54,857 nt of DNA from an uncultured bacterium (GCA_903954065.1 CAJBME010000187.1:1-54857), one strand, 5' to 3'; shown: positions 16,772 through 26,270, counted from the first letter of the stretch. Program-made: numbers and translations. The notes: generated by a model not told the origin, from the letters alone.

Positions 16772-17490
16772 GGCTGGAGCAGGGTGGGGACGAGGCTCGG
16801 GCTGGGTGGCAGCGGGGGGAGGCCGGCGACGGGGGCCGCGGTGGCGGCGGCGGTGGGCGCAGTGACGGGTGTGGCCACGGGTGTGAGCGTGGCTGTGGAC
16901 GCAGCGGGTTCTAGCCGTGGTTCTTTTCGGTCTTGTTTAATGAGGGTGGCGCTGTAGGCGATGGCTCCCCCTTTTTCTTGTTTTTGCTGGGTGAAGTAGG
17001 GTCTGTAGTGGAGGGATTTGGCGAGGGCGTTGACGGTTTTATCGAGCTGGGCTGGGCCGCCGCTGGCGACTTGCATGGTGAAGCTGATTTTGCGGGGGTC
17101 ATCCTTGTCGCGGGCGAGGCTGAGGTCGGCGAGGGTGGAGCCGGGTTGCATGCTTTGGACCACGCTGACGACCATTTCTTGCATGGGTTCGCTTCCTTGC
17201 AGCCATTTGCGGGCTTCCTCGGCGCGTTTGCTTTCGCGGTTGATGGCCTCGGCTTCGGCGGCGAGGTGAGATTGTTCGCTGCGGGTGGCGGCTTCAGACG
17301 TGCGCCAAGAATCGCGGGCTTCGAGGTCCAGTTTGAACTGCCAGAGGAAGAGGGCGGAGAACCCGAGGGCGGCGGCGCCGCTGAGGTAGAGGCTGATCGG
17401 GAGGAGCCGCAGGATGGCGGGCAGCGGGCGCCCGACGTCGGGGCGTTCCGTTTTCAGGTCGTGGCAGAGGCGTTTGGGTGATGGATCCAT
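16768..17490 (-). CDS. PilN-like inner-membrane assembly protein
   Basis: A 240-residue protein from the ATG at 17490, 37 bp after the PilM-like stop; a GTG at 17577 would give an overlapping, proline-rich extension and is less likely. It has a short cytoplasmic part, one membrane helix (LPISLYLSGAAALGFSALFLW), a coiled coil (about 75-115) and a ferredoxin-like periplasmic region (VSVVQSMQPGSTLADLSLA). This is the architecture of PilN, whose cytoplasmic tail contacts PilM. The C-terminal roughly 50 residues are Ala/Pro/Thr-rich and low-complexity, echoing the tails of the PilP-like and PilT-like proteins of the same operon. Confidence 0.65.
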   Translation of the reverse strand: MDPSPKRLCHDLKTERPDVGRPLPAILRLLPISLYLSGAAALGFSALFLWQFKLDLEARDSWRTSEAATRSEQSHLAAEAEAINRESKRAEEARKWLQGSEPMQEMVVSVVQSMQPGSTLADLSLARDKDDPRKISFTMQVASGGPAQLDKTVNALAKSLHYRPYFTQQKQEKGGAIAYSATLIKQDRKEPRLEPAASTATLTPVATPVTAPTAAATAAPVAGLPPLPPSPSLVPTLLQP

Positions 17491-17527
17491 GGCGTGGCCG
17501 GTGCTCTTGATGGGCGGATGGGTGGGG

Positions 17528-18421
17528 TTAGAGATCGGCCTGGAGGGCGGCGAGCTGGTCTGGGCTGGTGATGTCACTGACGACCAGACCGGGGTAGTGG
17601 GCGGAGAGGATGTCTGCGATGCCTGGGCGCGGGATATCTTGGAGGATGAGGACGCGGGTGGAGGGACCGGCTTCCTCGATCATGGGGATGAGCAGTTCGA
17701 CCGCGGGGGCGAGGTTGTCGTTGGTGAAGAGGTCGGTGCGGGAGCGCAGGCGGGTCCATTGTTCCTCTTGTTGCACGAGGGCGCAGAGCGAGCCATCGCA
17801 GAGGGCGGCCATGAGCACGGTGCCGGTGTGGGTGTCCGGAGTGCGGGCCAGCTGGAGGCGGCGGCTGTCGCGGACTTGGTCGGTCAGGTGGAGCAGCATG
17901 GCGTAGGCCCCAACGCTGAGACGTCCGACGGCGAGGCCGTGGTCGCGGCACAGCCCCTCCAATTTGACGATGACTTCCTCCTCGCAGGCGAGGAGCAGGC
18001 TCGTATTGCTTTCGGAATTGTGGCTGAGGTCGTAGCGGCGGCCTCGTTCCGCTTTGGCGCCGAGGGCGGCTTTAGGGTTGGTGCGCAGCACGTCCTCGAG
18101 GGCTTTGCGGCGGGGCAGGTTGCTTTCCAGGCTGACGACGAATCGGTGGTTCAGTGAAATCGAGCACCATCCGCCATCGGTGAGCTCGCGCCATTCGGGG
18201 GCCATCTGGGGCAGGACCTCCTTTAACTCGCCCTCCATGGAGCCGGGCTGTCCGAGCACCCCGTTTTTGTCAAGAATCCGCCATGTCACGTGTTTGCGGC
18301 TTACATTGAGCATCAACGTTCGTTTTTTGGGGAAACGTTTTGACCATGGGGCCGTGCTGTCGTCCGGCTCCGCGTGGAAGGCGCCGAAAGTCATCACGTT
18401 TTTGATATCGCTGAGCTTCAC
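17528..18421 (-). CDS. PilM-like actin-fold assembly protein
   Basis: A 297-residue protein from a GTG at 18421; an ATG at 18394 is an alternative. The early strands (RTLMLNVSRKHVTWRIL) and the later region around VAVGRLSVGAYAMLLHL and LCALVQQEEQ are compatible with the PilM/EpsL-N actin-like fold, which binds the PilN tail on the cytoplasmic side. The nucleotide-binding motifs of classical PilM are not obvious, so it is a divergent member, called mainly from its place ahead of PilN- and PilO-like genes. The C-terminal AALQADL ends just before the PilN-like gene. Confidence 0.6.
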   Translation of the reverse strand: MKLSDIKNVMTFGAFHAEPDDSTAPWSKRFPKKRTLMLNVSRKHVTWRILDKNGVLGQPGSMEGELKEVLPQMAPEWRELTDGGWCSISLNHRFVVSLESNLPRRKALEDVLRTNPKAALGAKAERGRRYDLSHNSESNTSLLLACEEEVIVKLEGLCRDHGLAVGRLSVGAYAMLLHLTDQVRDSRRLQLARTPDTHTGTVLMAALCDGSLCALVQQEEQWTRLRSRTDLFTNDNLAPAVELLIPMIEEAGPSTRVLILQDIPRPGIADILSAHYPGLVVSDITSPDQLAALQADL

Positions 18422-18459
18422 AATAATGTATCAATGATGAGGGGTGGCGGACTGGCCGT

Positions 18460-19581
18460 TCAGGCGCGCGGGCTGCTGGTGGCGGGCTGGGTGGCGCGCG
18501 GTCCGGGGCTGGCGTGAGTGGGGGCAGGCAGGACGGCGGCCTGGCTGGCGAGGAAATCATGAACTTCTGATTCGCTATAGCCGGTGGTAGTGGCGGCGGT
18601 GGCTGGGGGTGTCCATCCGGCGGCCATGCGTTGTTCCAGACTGCGGTTCCAGCTCAGAAGGCCGCGTTTCCAGCCGGTTTCGATTTCCTGATCCAATTTT
18701 TTGAATTGTCCGAGACGGATCAGGTTGGAGACGGAATCGTATTGGAGGAGCAATTCATGAATGGCGAAGCGGCGTCCTTGAGTGGGATCGGCGAGGAGGC
18801 GCTGGCAGAGGATCATGCGGCAGATGTCGGCCAGTGTTTCTTGGGCGGAATCGGCGCGTTCGGCGGGAATGAGTTTGAGGAAGCGCGAGACCGTTTGGGA
18901 GGCGGAGTTGGTGTGTAGGGTGGCGACGACGACGTGGCCGGTTTCGGCAGCCTGCATGGCGATCTCGGCGGTCTGGCCGTCGCGCACCTCGCCGACGAGA
19001 ATGACATCGGGCGCCTGCCGGAGCGAGGCACGCAGGGCTTCAGCAAAATTGGTTTCGTCTTGTCCCATTTCTCGTTGCGTGACCAAGCTGGGCAGGGTGT
19101 CTGGATAGACGAATTCGATCGGATCCTCGAATGTGACGAGGTGTTCGCGTTTGCGTTCGGCCCGGTATTTCAGCATGGAGGCGATGGTGGTGCTTTTGCC
19201 GCTGCCGGTCGGACCGCAGATCAAAAACAATCCATTTTTCGCTTCCATCAACGCTTTGAGCGCACCGGGGGGGACTCCGATTTCCGACGGATCCGGAATC
19301 GTATTGGGCAAGAGGCGCATGACCCAGCGCAGACGCCCACGGGTCGAGAGCTGATTGACACGAAATCGACGGCCCGCAAAAGACAACGCATAATCTCGGT
19401 ACCCGGCCACTACTGGAAAGGCCCGCGATGGTTGATAAATAAACGAGTCGTAAACCAAATGACCATTGTGCTTGAAACTCAATGGCTCCCAAGGAGTAAT
19501 GTAGAAATCACTCACCCCAGCCTGCTGGGAAAGCTGGTAAATGCGCTGTCCAAGCAGCGTCCGTTCGGTGACGTCTTCCAT
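18460..19581 (-). CDS. PilT/PilB-family secretion ATPase
   Basis: A 373-residue hexameric ATPase, PilT-like in length. In order: an N-terminal PAS-like domain (SDFYITPWEPLSFKHNGHL), Walker A GPTGSGKST with K129, the Asp box (VTFEDPIEFVYP), Walker B (DVILVGEVRDGQTAEIA) and the His box (ATLHTNSASQTVSRFL). It lacks the zinc-binding cysteine cluster of PilB/GspE, so retraction-type or generic assembly function is likely. The ATG at 19581 is preferred to an upstream GTG at 19611. It is the first gene of the minus-strand operon and no PilB is adjacent. The Ala/Pro/Ser tail after about residue 330 is low-complexity. Confidence 0.88.
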   Translation of the reverse strand: MEDVTERTLLGQRIYQLSQQAGVSDFYITPWEPLSFKHNGHLVYDSFIYQPSRAFPVVAGYRDYALSFAGRRFRVNQLSTRGRLRWVMRLLPNTIPDPSEIGVPPGALKALMEAKNGLFLICGPTGSGKSTTIASMLKYRAERKREHLVTFEDPIEFVYPDTLPSLVTQREMGQDETNFAEALRASLRQAPDVILVGEVRDGQTAEIAMQAAETGHVVVATLHTNSASQTVSRFLKLIPAERADSAQETLADICRMILCQRLLADPTQGRRFAIHELLLQYDSVSNLIRLGQFKKLDQEIETGWKRGLLSWNRSLEQRMAAGWTPPATAATTTGYSESEVHDFLASQAAVLPAPTHASPGPRATQPATSSPRA

Positions 19582-19827
19582 GATGAGCGGGGTCGATCGC
19601 CGACGGTCCACGGGAAGTGGGGGGCGCGCGGCTGATGATCAGAACATCGAGGTTATGCGATATGGTTAATGAATTCAATACAATAATTACAATAAATATA
19701 TTAAGAGATCTGAATAATTGGGTCGTTTGGACGTTGGGTTGGGTGATTTCGGTGGGGGTGGGAGCATCTGGGGGATGACGTTGACGGGAGGCTGGGCATA
19801 GTGGTGGGGACGTTGATTTTGAATTTT
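19582..19827. promoter_or_regulatory. AT-rich divergent promoter region of the pilus-like operon and the RND operon
   Basis: The 246 bp between the PilT-like gene and the RND adaptor include a markedly AT-rich core at about 19655-19720 (AATAAATATATTAAGAG and neighbours) in an otherwise GC-rich region. This is where promoters for both operons are expected. I could not fix individual -10 and -35 boxes. Confidence 0.4.
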
Positions 19828-20970
19828 ATGCGATGGGTAAATTTTTTTGTGGGAGTGACCTGCTGGGTGGCCGCGGGGTGTGACCGGGCCCCGGTGGGCC
19901 GGGTGGCTGGGGGCGGGGTGATTCCGGTGGTAGTGGCGGAGGTGGTGAGGAAGGACATGCCGGTGACCTTACGGGCGATTGGGCGGAGCACGGTGGAGGC
20001 GACGGTTGTGATCAAGCCGCAGGTGACGGGGATGTTGACGGGGCTGCATTTTGAAGAAGGTCAGGAGGTGAAAGCGGGTGATTTGCTGGCGACGATGGAT
20101 GCGCGGCCGTTTGAGGTGGCGTTGGCGCGGGCGCGGGCGGATTTGGCGCAAGCGGCGAGCGGGGCGAAGAATGCGGGGGACCAAGCGAAGCGTTACACGG
20201 ACTTGCACCGCACTGGGGGGGCGTCGCGGGAGCAATTTGAGCAATTTGTGACGGTGGCGCAGCAGGCTGGGGCGGAAGAGGAGAGTGCGAAAGCGGCGGT
20301 GCAGAAGGCGCAGTTGGATCTTGATTATTGCACGATGCGGGCGCCGATGACGGGTCGAGTCGGGCGTCGATTGATTGCGCCGGGCAACGTGGTGATTGCC
20401 AATCAATCGGAAGTGGTGGTTATCAACCAGCTGGCGCCGATGGATGTGACCTTTACGTTACCCGAGCGATATTTAGCGGTATTGCAGGCTCGGATGGTGG
20501 CGGGTGGATTGCGGGTGGCGGCGACGATGGAGGGGGTGGAGCCGCGGACGGTGGTGGGGGAGGTGGATTTTCTGGATAATGCGGTGCAGGTGGCGAGCGG
20601 GACGATTGAGTTGAAGGCTCGGTTTGCGAATGAGGCTGGGGAGTTATGGCCTGGGCAGTTTGTGACGGTGGTGGTGGATTTGGCGGTGGAAAAAGATGTA
20701 GTGGTAGTGCCGGCGAGTGCGACGCAGACCGGTCCGGCGGGGGCGTTTGTGTTTGTGATGCGGGCGGACCAGACGGTCGGGGTGCAGAAAGTGACAGTGG
20801 CGCGTTCGACCGGGGCCGAGGCGGTGGTGAGTGCGGGGCTGGAAGGGGGCGAGCGGGTGGTGGTGGACGGGCAGAGTCGGCTGGTGAATGGATCGAAGGT
20901 CGAGGTGAAAGAGAGTGTGGAAGCGGCGGCGGCGGCCGCGGCGGCGACCGTCCTCAAGCCGCGTTTATGA
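19828..20970 (+). CDS. RND efflux periplasmic adaptor (membrane fusion protein)
   Basis: A 380-residue protein from the ATG at 19828. The N-terminus ends in AAGC with cysteine 18, a plausible lipobox, so it is probably a lipoprotein. The HlyD/AcrA pattern follows: barrel-sandwich half-motif VVIKPQVTGMLTGLHFEEGQEVKAGDLLATMD, a hairpin of helices (about 85-150), the second half YCTMRAPMTGRVGRRLIAPGNVV, the beta-barrel and membrane-proximal domain with VVVPASATQTGPAGAFVFV. It carries the inner-membrane pump's substrate flow to an outer-membrane channel. The pump gene overlaps its stop in an ATGA. No TolC-like gene is nearby. Confidence 0.92.
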   Translation: MRWVNFFVGVTCWVAAGCDRAPVGRVAGGGVIPVVVAEVVRKDMPVTLRAIGRSTVEATVVIKPQVTGMLTGLHFEEGQEVKAGDLLATMDARPFEVALARARADLAQAASGAKNAGDQAKRYTDLHRTGGASREQFEQFVTVAQQAGAEEESAKAAVQKAQLDLDYCTMRAPMTGRVGRRLIAPGNVVIANQSEVVVINQLAPMDVTFTLPERYLAVLQARMVAGGLRVAATMEGVEPRTVVGEVDFLDNAVQVASGTIELKARFANEAGELWPGQFVTVVVDLAVEKDVVVVPASATQTGPAGAFVFVMRADQTVGVQKVTVARSTGAEAVVSAGLEGGERVVVDGQSRLVNGSKVEVKESVEAAAAAAAATVLKPRL

Positions 20971-23900
20971 AGATTTCTGAAGTGTGTATTGCCCGGCCGG
21001 TTATGACCACGTTGGTCATGATGGGAATGGTGTTGTGCGGAGTGTTGGGCTATCGGCAGCTGCCGGTGAATGACTTGCCAATTGTCGATTTCCCGACGAT
21101 TGCGGTGAGTGCGGGGTTGCCTGGAGCGAGTCCGGAAACGATGGCCTCTACAGTGGCGACACCGTTGGAGAAGGAATTTTCCGGCATTGCGGGCATTGAT
21201 TCGATGGTTTCGACCAGTTCGCTGGGGAGCACGCGGATCACGTTGCAATTCGCGTTGACCCGCGATTTGGATGCGGCGGCGCTGGATGTGCAATCGGCCA
21301 TTGCGGCGGCGCAGCGACGGCTACCGGCGGCGTTACCGGCGCCGCCGACGTTTCGGAAAGTCAATCCGGCGGATGCGCCGGTTTTGTTGTTGGCGTTGCG
21401 ATCGGAGACATTGCCGTTGGCTCGGGTGGATGAATACGCGCAGAACGTGTTATCGCCGCGGTTGTCGACGATTTCCGGAGTGGCTCAGGTTAGTGTGTAT
21501 GGGTCGCAGAAGCGCGCGTTGCGGGTACGGGTCGATCCGGTGGTGATGGCGGCGCGGGGGCTGGGATTTGACGAAATTCGGCGGGCGATTTTGGCGGCGA
21601 ACAGCGCGCTTCCGACGGGCAGCCTTCAGGGGGCGAACCAGAGTTTTCTGGTGGAGACGAGCGGTCAGTTGTATCGGGCGGAGGATTTTCGACCCTTGAT
21701 TGTGGCGTATCGAGGCGGGGCGCCGGTCCGGCTGGAGGATGTGGCGAAGGTGGACGACGGAGTGGAGAACGAGCGATCGGCGAGTTGGTATAATGATCAG
21801 CAGGCGATTATTCTGGCGGTGCAGCGACAACCTGGCACGAATACGGTGGAAGTGGTTGACTCTATTCGGGCGCTGTTGCCGGCGGTGCAGGCGCAGTTGC
21901 CGGCGGCCCTGACGTTGGAGTTGATGCTGGACCGGTCGCAGTCGATCCGCGAGTCGGTGCATGACGTGCAGTTCACGTTGTTGTTGAGCATGGCCTTGGT
22001 GATGCTGGTGATCTTTATTTTTCTACGGCGGCTGACGGCGACGATTATTCCTGGGGTGGCGATTATGATTTCGATCATCGCGACATTTGCGGTCATGCAG
22101 CTGCTTGGTTTTAGTTTGAATACGTTGTCATTGATGGCCTTGACGTTGGCGGTGGGGTTTGTGGTGGACGATGCGATTGTGGTTTTGGAAAATACGGTTC
22201 GGCATTTGGAGGAGGGGGCGACGCCATTGGAGGCGGCGCGGCGCGGGTCTCGGGAGATTGCGTTCACGGTGATTTCGATGACGTTGTCATTGGCGGCGGT
22301 TTTTTTGCCGGTTTTTTTCATGGGTGGGGTTTTGGGGCGACTTTTTAATGAATTTGCGGTGACGATTGCGGTGGCGATTTTGATCTCGGGGGTGGTTTCG
22401 TTGACGTTGACGCCGATGATGTGCAGTCGGTTTTTGCGCGGGCGTGGGCGGGAGGACGAGCGCGGGCGGAGCGGCTGGTTTCTGACGGCGACGGATGCGG
22501 TTTTGGGGGCGATGCATCGCGGGTATGAGCGCACGCTAGACGGAGTGTTGCGTCATCCGGGGCTGACTCTGATGGTGACACTGGTGACGATTGGATTGAC
22601 CGGGTGGGGGTTTACAGTGATTCCGAAAGGGTTTCTGCCGGCGGAAGACACCGGGCAGATTCAAATCACGACCGAGGCCGCGGAGGACATTTCCTTTGAG
22701 TCGATGGTGGCGCACCAAAAGGCGGTGGCGGTCGTTTTGCTGGCCAACCCGCATATTGCCAATTTCACGTCGCAGGCGGGGGCGGGCGGACCGAATGCGA
22801 CGGCGAATACGGGGCGGTTTTCGGTGCGTTTGCGGCCGCGCGACGAACGACCCTCGGCGGAGCGGATTGTGGCGCAGCTTCGTCCCCAGTTGGCGCAAAT
22901 CCCGGGTATTCGGGCTTTTGTACAGATTCCGCCGATGATCCGGCTGGGAGGGCGCAGCAGCAAGAGCCAGTATCAATTCACGCTTTCGGCGGTTGATTTG
23001 GAGCCGCTGCGGCATCATGCCGGGCGGTTGGAGGCGCGGTTGCGTTCCCTGCCGGGGTTGATGGATGTGACCACTGACCTGCAGCTGAATAGCCCGCAGG
23101 CGTATGTGAAGATTGACCGCGATAAGGCTTCCGCGCTCGGGATCACGGCGACTCAGATAGATACGGCTTTGTATGATGCCTATGGCACGAGGACCGTGTC
23201 GAGCGTGCTGGCGGCGGCGGACGAATATGACGTGATCCTTGAGGTGCAGCCGCGATTCAGCGGGGAGCCGGGGGCGTTGAACACGCTGTATTTGAGAAGT
23301 GAGGCCGGGGATCTGGTGCCGTTGGATTCGATTGCGGAAGTCACGTCGACGACGGGACCGTTGACGGTGAATCATTCTGGGCAGCTGCCCTCGGTGACGA
23401 TTTCCTTTAATTTGCAGCCGGGGGTGTCGTTAAGTGAGGCGGTGCGCGAGGTGGAGGAAGTGGCGCGGGAAGTGTTGCCGGCGGACATTATGACCGGTTT
23501 TCAGGGTGAGGCGGAGGCGTTCCAGCAGTCGGTCGGTCACATGACCGTGTTGTTGTTGATGGCGTTGCTGGTCATTTACTTGGTGTTGGGGATTTTGTAT
23601 GAGAGCTTCATTCATCCGCTGACGATTCTTTCTGGACTGCCATCGGCTGGGGTGGGGGCCTTGTTGACCTTGTTTGTTTTTGGCGAGGAACTGGGGGTTT
23701 ACGGATTTGTGGGAATTCTTATGTTGATTGGGATTGTGAAGAAAAATGCGATCATGATGATTGATTTTGCGTTGGAGGCGGAGCGGCGGGACGGGCGGTC
23801 GCCGGCCGAGTCGATCCGGCTGGCGTGTTTGATTCGGTTTCGACCGATTATGATGACGACGGTGGCGGCGTTGATGGGGGCGTTACCGATTGCGTTGGGG

Positions 23901-24089
23901 ATTGGGGCGGGGGCGGACGCGCGGCGGTCGTTGGGGTTGGCGGTGGTGGGCGGGCTTTTATTTTCCCAGTTATTGACGCTGTATATTACGCCGGTGGTGT
24001 ATCTGGGATTTGAGCGGCTGCGCCGCCGGAGGGGGCGGGCGGGGGCATGGGTCGAGCCGTCTGGGACGTCGGGGGCGTCGGGGGCATGA
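20967..24089 (+). CDS. RND multidrug efflux pump, inner-membrane permease (AcrB/MdtC type)
   Basis: The full length of 1040 residues matches the family. It begins ISEVCIARPVMTTLVMM and shows GLPGASPETMASTVATPLE, the TM4 proton-relay region VGFVVDDAIVVLEN (two adjacent aspartates), two large periplasmic loops (for example PTGSLQGANQSFLVET), and the TM10 lysine region ILMLIGIVKKNAIMMIDFA. Together with the adaptor it exports drugs or amphiphilic metabolites using the proton gradient. The sequence flavour (YRQLPVNDLPIVDFPTI) resembles the MdtB/MdtC group. Only one permease gene is present, so it should act as a homotrimer. The substrate is unknown. Confidence 0.94.
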   Translation: MKISEVCIARPVMTTLVMMGMVLCGVLGYRQLPVNDLPIVDFPTIAVSAGLPGASPETMASTVATPLEKEFSGIAGIDSMVSTSSLGSTRITLQFALTRDLDAAALDVQSAIAAAQRRLPAALPAPPTFRKVNPADAPVLLLALRSETLPLARVDEYAQNVLSPRLSTISGVAQVSVYGSQKRALRVRVDPVVMAARGLGFDEIRRAILAANSALPTGSLQGANQSFLVETSGQLYRAEDFRPLIVAYRGGAPVRLEDVAKVDDGVENERSASWYNDQQAIILAVQRQPGTNTVEVVDSIRALLPAVQAQLPAALTLELMLDRSQSIRESVHDVQFTLLLSMALVMLVIFIFLRRLTATIIPGVAIMISIIATFAVMQLLGFSLNTLSLMALTLAVGFVVDDAIVVLENTVRHLEEGATPLEAARRGSREIAFTVISMTLSLAAVFLPVFFMGGVLGRLFNEFAVTIAVAILISGVVSLTLTPMMCSRFLRGRGREDERGRSGWFLTATDAVLGAMHRGYERTLDGVLRHPGLTLMVTLVTIGLTGWGFTVIPKGFLPAEDTGQIQITTEAAEDISFESMVAHQKAVAVVLLANPHIANFTSQAGAGGPNATANTGRFSVRLRPRDERPSAERIVAQLRPQLAQIPGIRAFVQIPPMIRLGGRSSKSQYQFTLSAVDLEPLRHHAGRLEARLRSLPGLMDVTTDLQLNSPQAYVKIDRDKASALGITATQIDTALYDAYGTRTVSSVLAAADEYDVILEVQPRFSGEPGALNTLYLRSEAGDLVPLDSIAEVTSTTGPLTVNHSGQLPSVTISFNLQPGVSLSEAVREVEEVAREVLPADIMTGFQGEAEAFQQSVGHMTVLLLMALLVIYLVLGILYESFIHPLTILSGLPSAGVGALLTLFVFGEELGVYGFVGILMLIGIVKKNAIMMIDFALEAERRDGRSPAESIRLACLIRFRPIMMTTVAALMGALPIALGIGAGADARRSLGLAVVGGLLFSQLLTLYITPVVYLGFERLRRRRGRAGAWVEPSGTSGASGA

Positions 24090-24183
24090 AGTGCTGTTGC
24101 GGTGGAAAATGTGATTGCTCCGGCCCCTGGCTGCCCGCAGGTTGGGCTGGATTAGATTTCCTTCATTCTTGAGTACACAATCA

Positions 24184-25182
24184 ATGGCCATTTCCGATGT
24201 TCTCCCTTCCGCGTTAACGGGGGCGGAGCAGTATGTCAGCGCGTATCGCTGGATGTTGCTGGCGCGCCGGCTGGAGGAAAAAATCACGAGTTTGTATCAT
24301 GCGGGCAAGATTGTGGGTGGAGTGTATTTGGGGCGTGGGCAGGAGGCATTTAGTGCGGCGCTGGGGGTTTCCTTACGGCGTCGGAAGGATGTATTTTCTC
24401 CATTGATTCGGGACATGGCGGGGCGACTGGCCTTTGGCGAGCCGTTGTTGGATCCGGCGCGGACGTATTTGGGGAGTGTTTTGGGTCCGATGCGCGGGCG
24501 TGATGGCAACATTCATCGGGGTCGACCTGCGGAGGGCATGCCGGCCATGATTTCGCATTTGGGATCGATGGTCTCGGTGGTTTGCGGGATGCTGGTGGCG
24601 CGGCGGTTCAAGGGGGATGTGGAGGCGGTGGGGGCGGCGTGTATTGGGGACGGGGCGACCTCGACTGGATCATTTCATGAGGCGGTCAATCTGGCGGCGG
24701 TGGAGAAGTTGCCCTTAGTGATTGCGGTGGCGAACAATCAATTTGCGTATTCTACGCCGACGGACCGGCAGTTTGCTTGTGCGGATCTGGTGGATCGTGC
24801 GATTGGGTATGGGATTGACGGGCATCGAGTGGACGGCACTGATTTGGCTGAGTGTTTGGAGGTTTTTGGGCGGGCGGTGGCGCGGGCGCGAGCGGGGCAT
24901 GGTCCGCAGTTAGTGGTGGGGCGGCTACTGCGGCTGACCGGGCATGGGGCGCATGACGATGCCAACTATGTGCCAGAGGCGTTGAAGCAGACAGAGTTGG
25001 GGCGTGATTGTCTGGATCGTGCGCGCCAGCATCTCTTGGATCACGGGCTGGCCACGGTGGCTGAACTGGAGCAATGGGACCGGGAGGCGGTCCATGACGT
25101 GCAGCTGGCGGTGGCCACCGCTCAAAAAGATCCTGTTCCTGAAGCGGCTGGAGAAGATTGGCGCGCCCTCAGTTCATTTTGA
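24184..25182 (+). CDS. 2-oxoacid dehydrogenase E1 component, alpha subunit
   Basis: A 332-residue protein from the ATG at 24184. It carries the thiamine-diphosphate signature of E1-alpha: GRGQEAFSAALGVSL, a GDGATSTGSFHEAVNLAAVEKLPLVIAVANNQFAYSTP block (GDG...NN ThDP motif) and LRLTGHGAHDDANY, the phosphorylation-loop region. It decarboxylates a 2-oxoacid (pyruvate or branched-chain) and passes the acyl group to E2. It forms an alpha2-beta2 heterotetramer with the next gene product. The stop is followed by a 73-bp gap and a second start behind a pyrimidine-rich leader. Substrate specificity is not decidable here. Confidence 0.9.
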   Translation: MAISDVLPSALTGAEQYVSAYRWMLLARRLEEKITSLYHAGKIVGGVYLGRGQEAFSAALGVSLRRRKDVFSPLIRDMAGRLAFGEPLLDPARTYLGSVLGPMRGRDGNIHRGRPAEGMPAMISHLGSMVSVVCGMLVARRFKGDVEAVGAACIGDGATSTGSFHEAVNLAAVEKLPLVIAVANNQFAYSTPTDRQFACADLVDRAIGYGIDGHRVDGTDLAECLEVFGRAVARARAGHGPQLVVGRLLRLTGHGAHDDANYVPEALKQTELGRDCLDRARQHLLDHGLATVAELEQWDREAVHDVQLAVATAQKDPVPEAAGEDWRALSSF

Positions 25183-25255
25183 GTGAGGTGAAGAAACTTT
25201 CTAGCATGCTTATTTTCCGGTTTTCATTCCGCATGATTGATTTGTCTATTTTTCC

Positions 25256-26221
25256 ATGGCCCTGACCTATCTTGAAGCCATCCGTGAGGCCCTGACTCGG
25301 GCGCTGCGCGACGATCCGACCGTGTTTATTTATGGTCAGGATGTGGCCACCTTTGGGGGTGCGTTCAAGGCCACGAAAAACTTGTCACGGGATTTTCCCG
25401 GGCGGGTGTTGGATGCGCCGATCAGTGAGGATGCGATGTTGGGGATGGCGATTGGAGCGGCGATTGAAGGGATGCGGCCGATCGTGGAGATGCAATTTGC
25501 TGACTTTTCGAGTATTGCGTTCAACCAGATTGTTAACCAAGCGGCCACGCATTTCTGGCGCACGGGGGTGTCTTGTCCGTTGGTGGTGCGATTGCCGAGT
25601 GGCGGCACGCCGGGCAGTGGTCCCTTTCACAGCCAGATGATGGAGTCGATTTATGCGCACTACCCTGGACTGGTGGTGTTGACGCCGGCCACGGTGGGGG
25701 ACGCGTATTCGATGCTGTTGGAGGCGGTGGCGTTGGATGATCCGGTTATTTTTTGCGAGCACAAATTCCTTTATTACCATCTGAAGGACGAGGCGTTGCC
25801 GGAGGAAAGCTTGCCGATTGGGAAAGCGCGGATTGCGCGCATGGGGCGTCATGCCACGGTGGTGACGTATTCGGCCATGGTGCATGAGTCATTGCGGGCG
25901 GCGGCTGATTTGGCGGCTGAGGGGTACGAGATTGAGGTCATTGATTTGCGGTCGGTGAAGCCGATTGATTCGGACACGGTGTTGGCGAGTGTGGCTCGCA
26001 CTGGGCGGTTGTTGTGTGTGGGGGAGAGTTTTCCATGGGGTGGGGTGTGTGCGGAAGTGATTGCGCGGGTGGTGGCTGATGGCTTTAACCTGCTTGATGC
26101 GCCGCCGCAGCGGCTTAATGCCAAGGATACTCCGATCCCGTATCATCCTAATCTGTGGGCGGCCCACCGGCCGACGGCGGCCACCATCGCGGAAAGCTTG
26201 CGGCGATTGCTGAGGTTTTGA
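25256..26221 (+). CDS. 2-oxoacid dehydrogenase E1 component, beta subunit
   Basis: The 321-residue protein is standard for the family: MALTYLEAIREALTRALRDD, the glutamate of the ThDP site in APISEDAMLGMAIGAAIEG, EMQFADFSSIAFNQIVNQAA, GPFHSQMMESIYAHYPGL and the C-terminal transketolase domain with IDLRSVKPIDSDTVLASVARTGRLL. The GxGPFHSQ and FCEHKFLYY patterns are shared by pyruvate and branched-chain enzymes. It pairs with the E1-alpha upstream and feeds the E2 downstream. The leader before the ATG is TTTGTCTATTTTTCC, with no Shine-Dalgarno sequence. Confidence 0.93.
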   Translation: MALTYLEAIREALTRALRDDPTVFIYGQDVATFGGAFKATKNLSRDFPGRVLDAPISEDAMLGMAIGAAIEGMRPIVEMQFADFSSIAFNQIVNQAATHFWRTGVSCPLVVRLPSGGTPGSGPFHSQMMESIYAHYPGLVVLTPATVGDAYSMLLEAVALDDPVIFCEHKFLYYHLKDEALPEESLPIGKARIARMGRHATVVTYSAMVHESLRAAADLAAEGYEIEVIDLRSVKPIDSDTVLASVARTGRLLCVGESFPWGGVCAEVIARVVADGFNLLDAPPQRLNAKDTPIPYHPNLWAAHRPTAATIAESLRRLLRF

Positions 26222-26270
26222 GCGGGTGGTTTTTACTGATCGATTATTCATTTTCCCCGTTTTTTCCCCC

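Noticed and set aside
22536..23375. Antisense frame of 279 codons inside the RND pump gene
   Set aside because: Very basic, Arg/His-rich composition and no motif; shadow of the pump gene.
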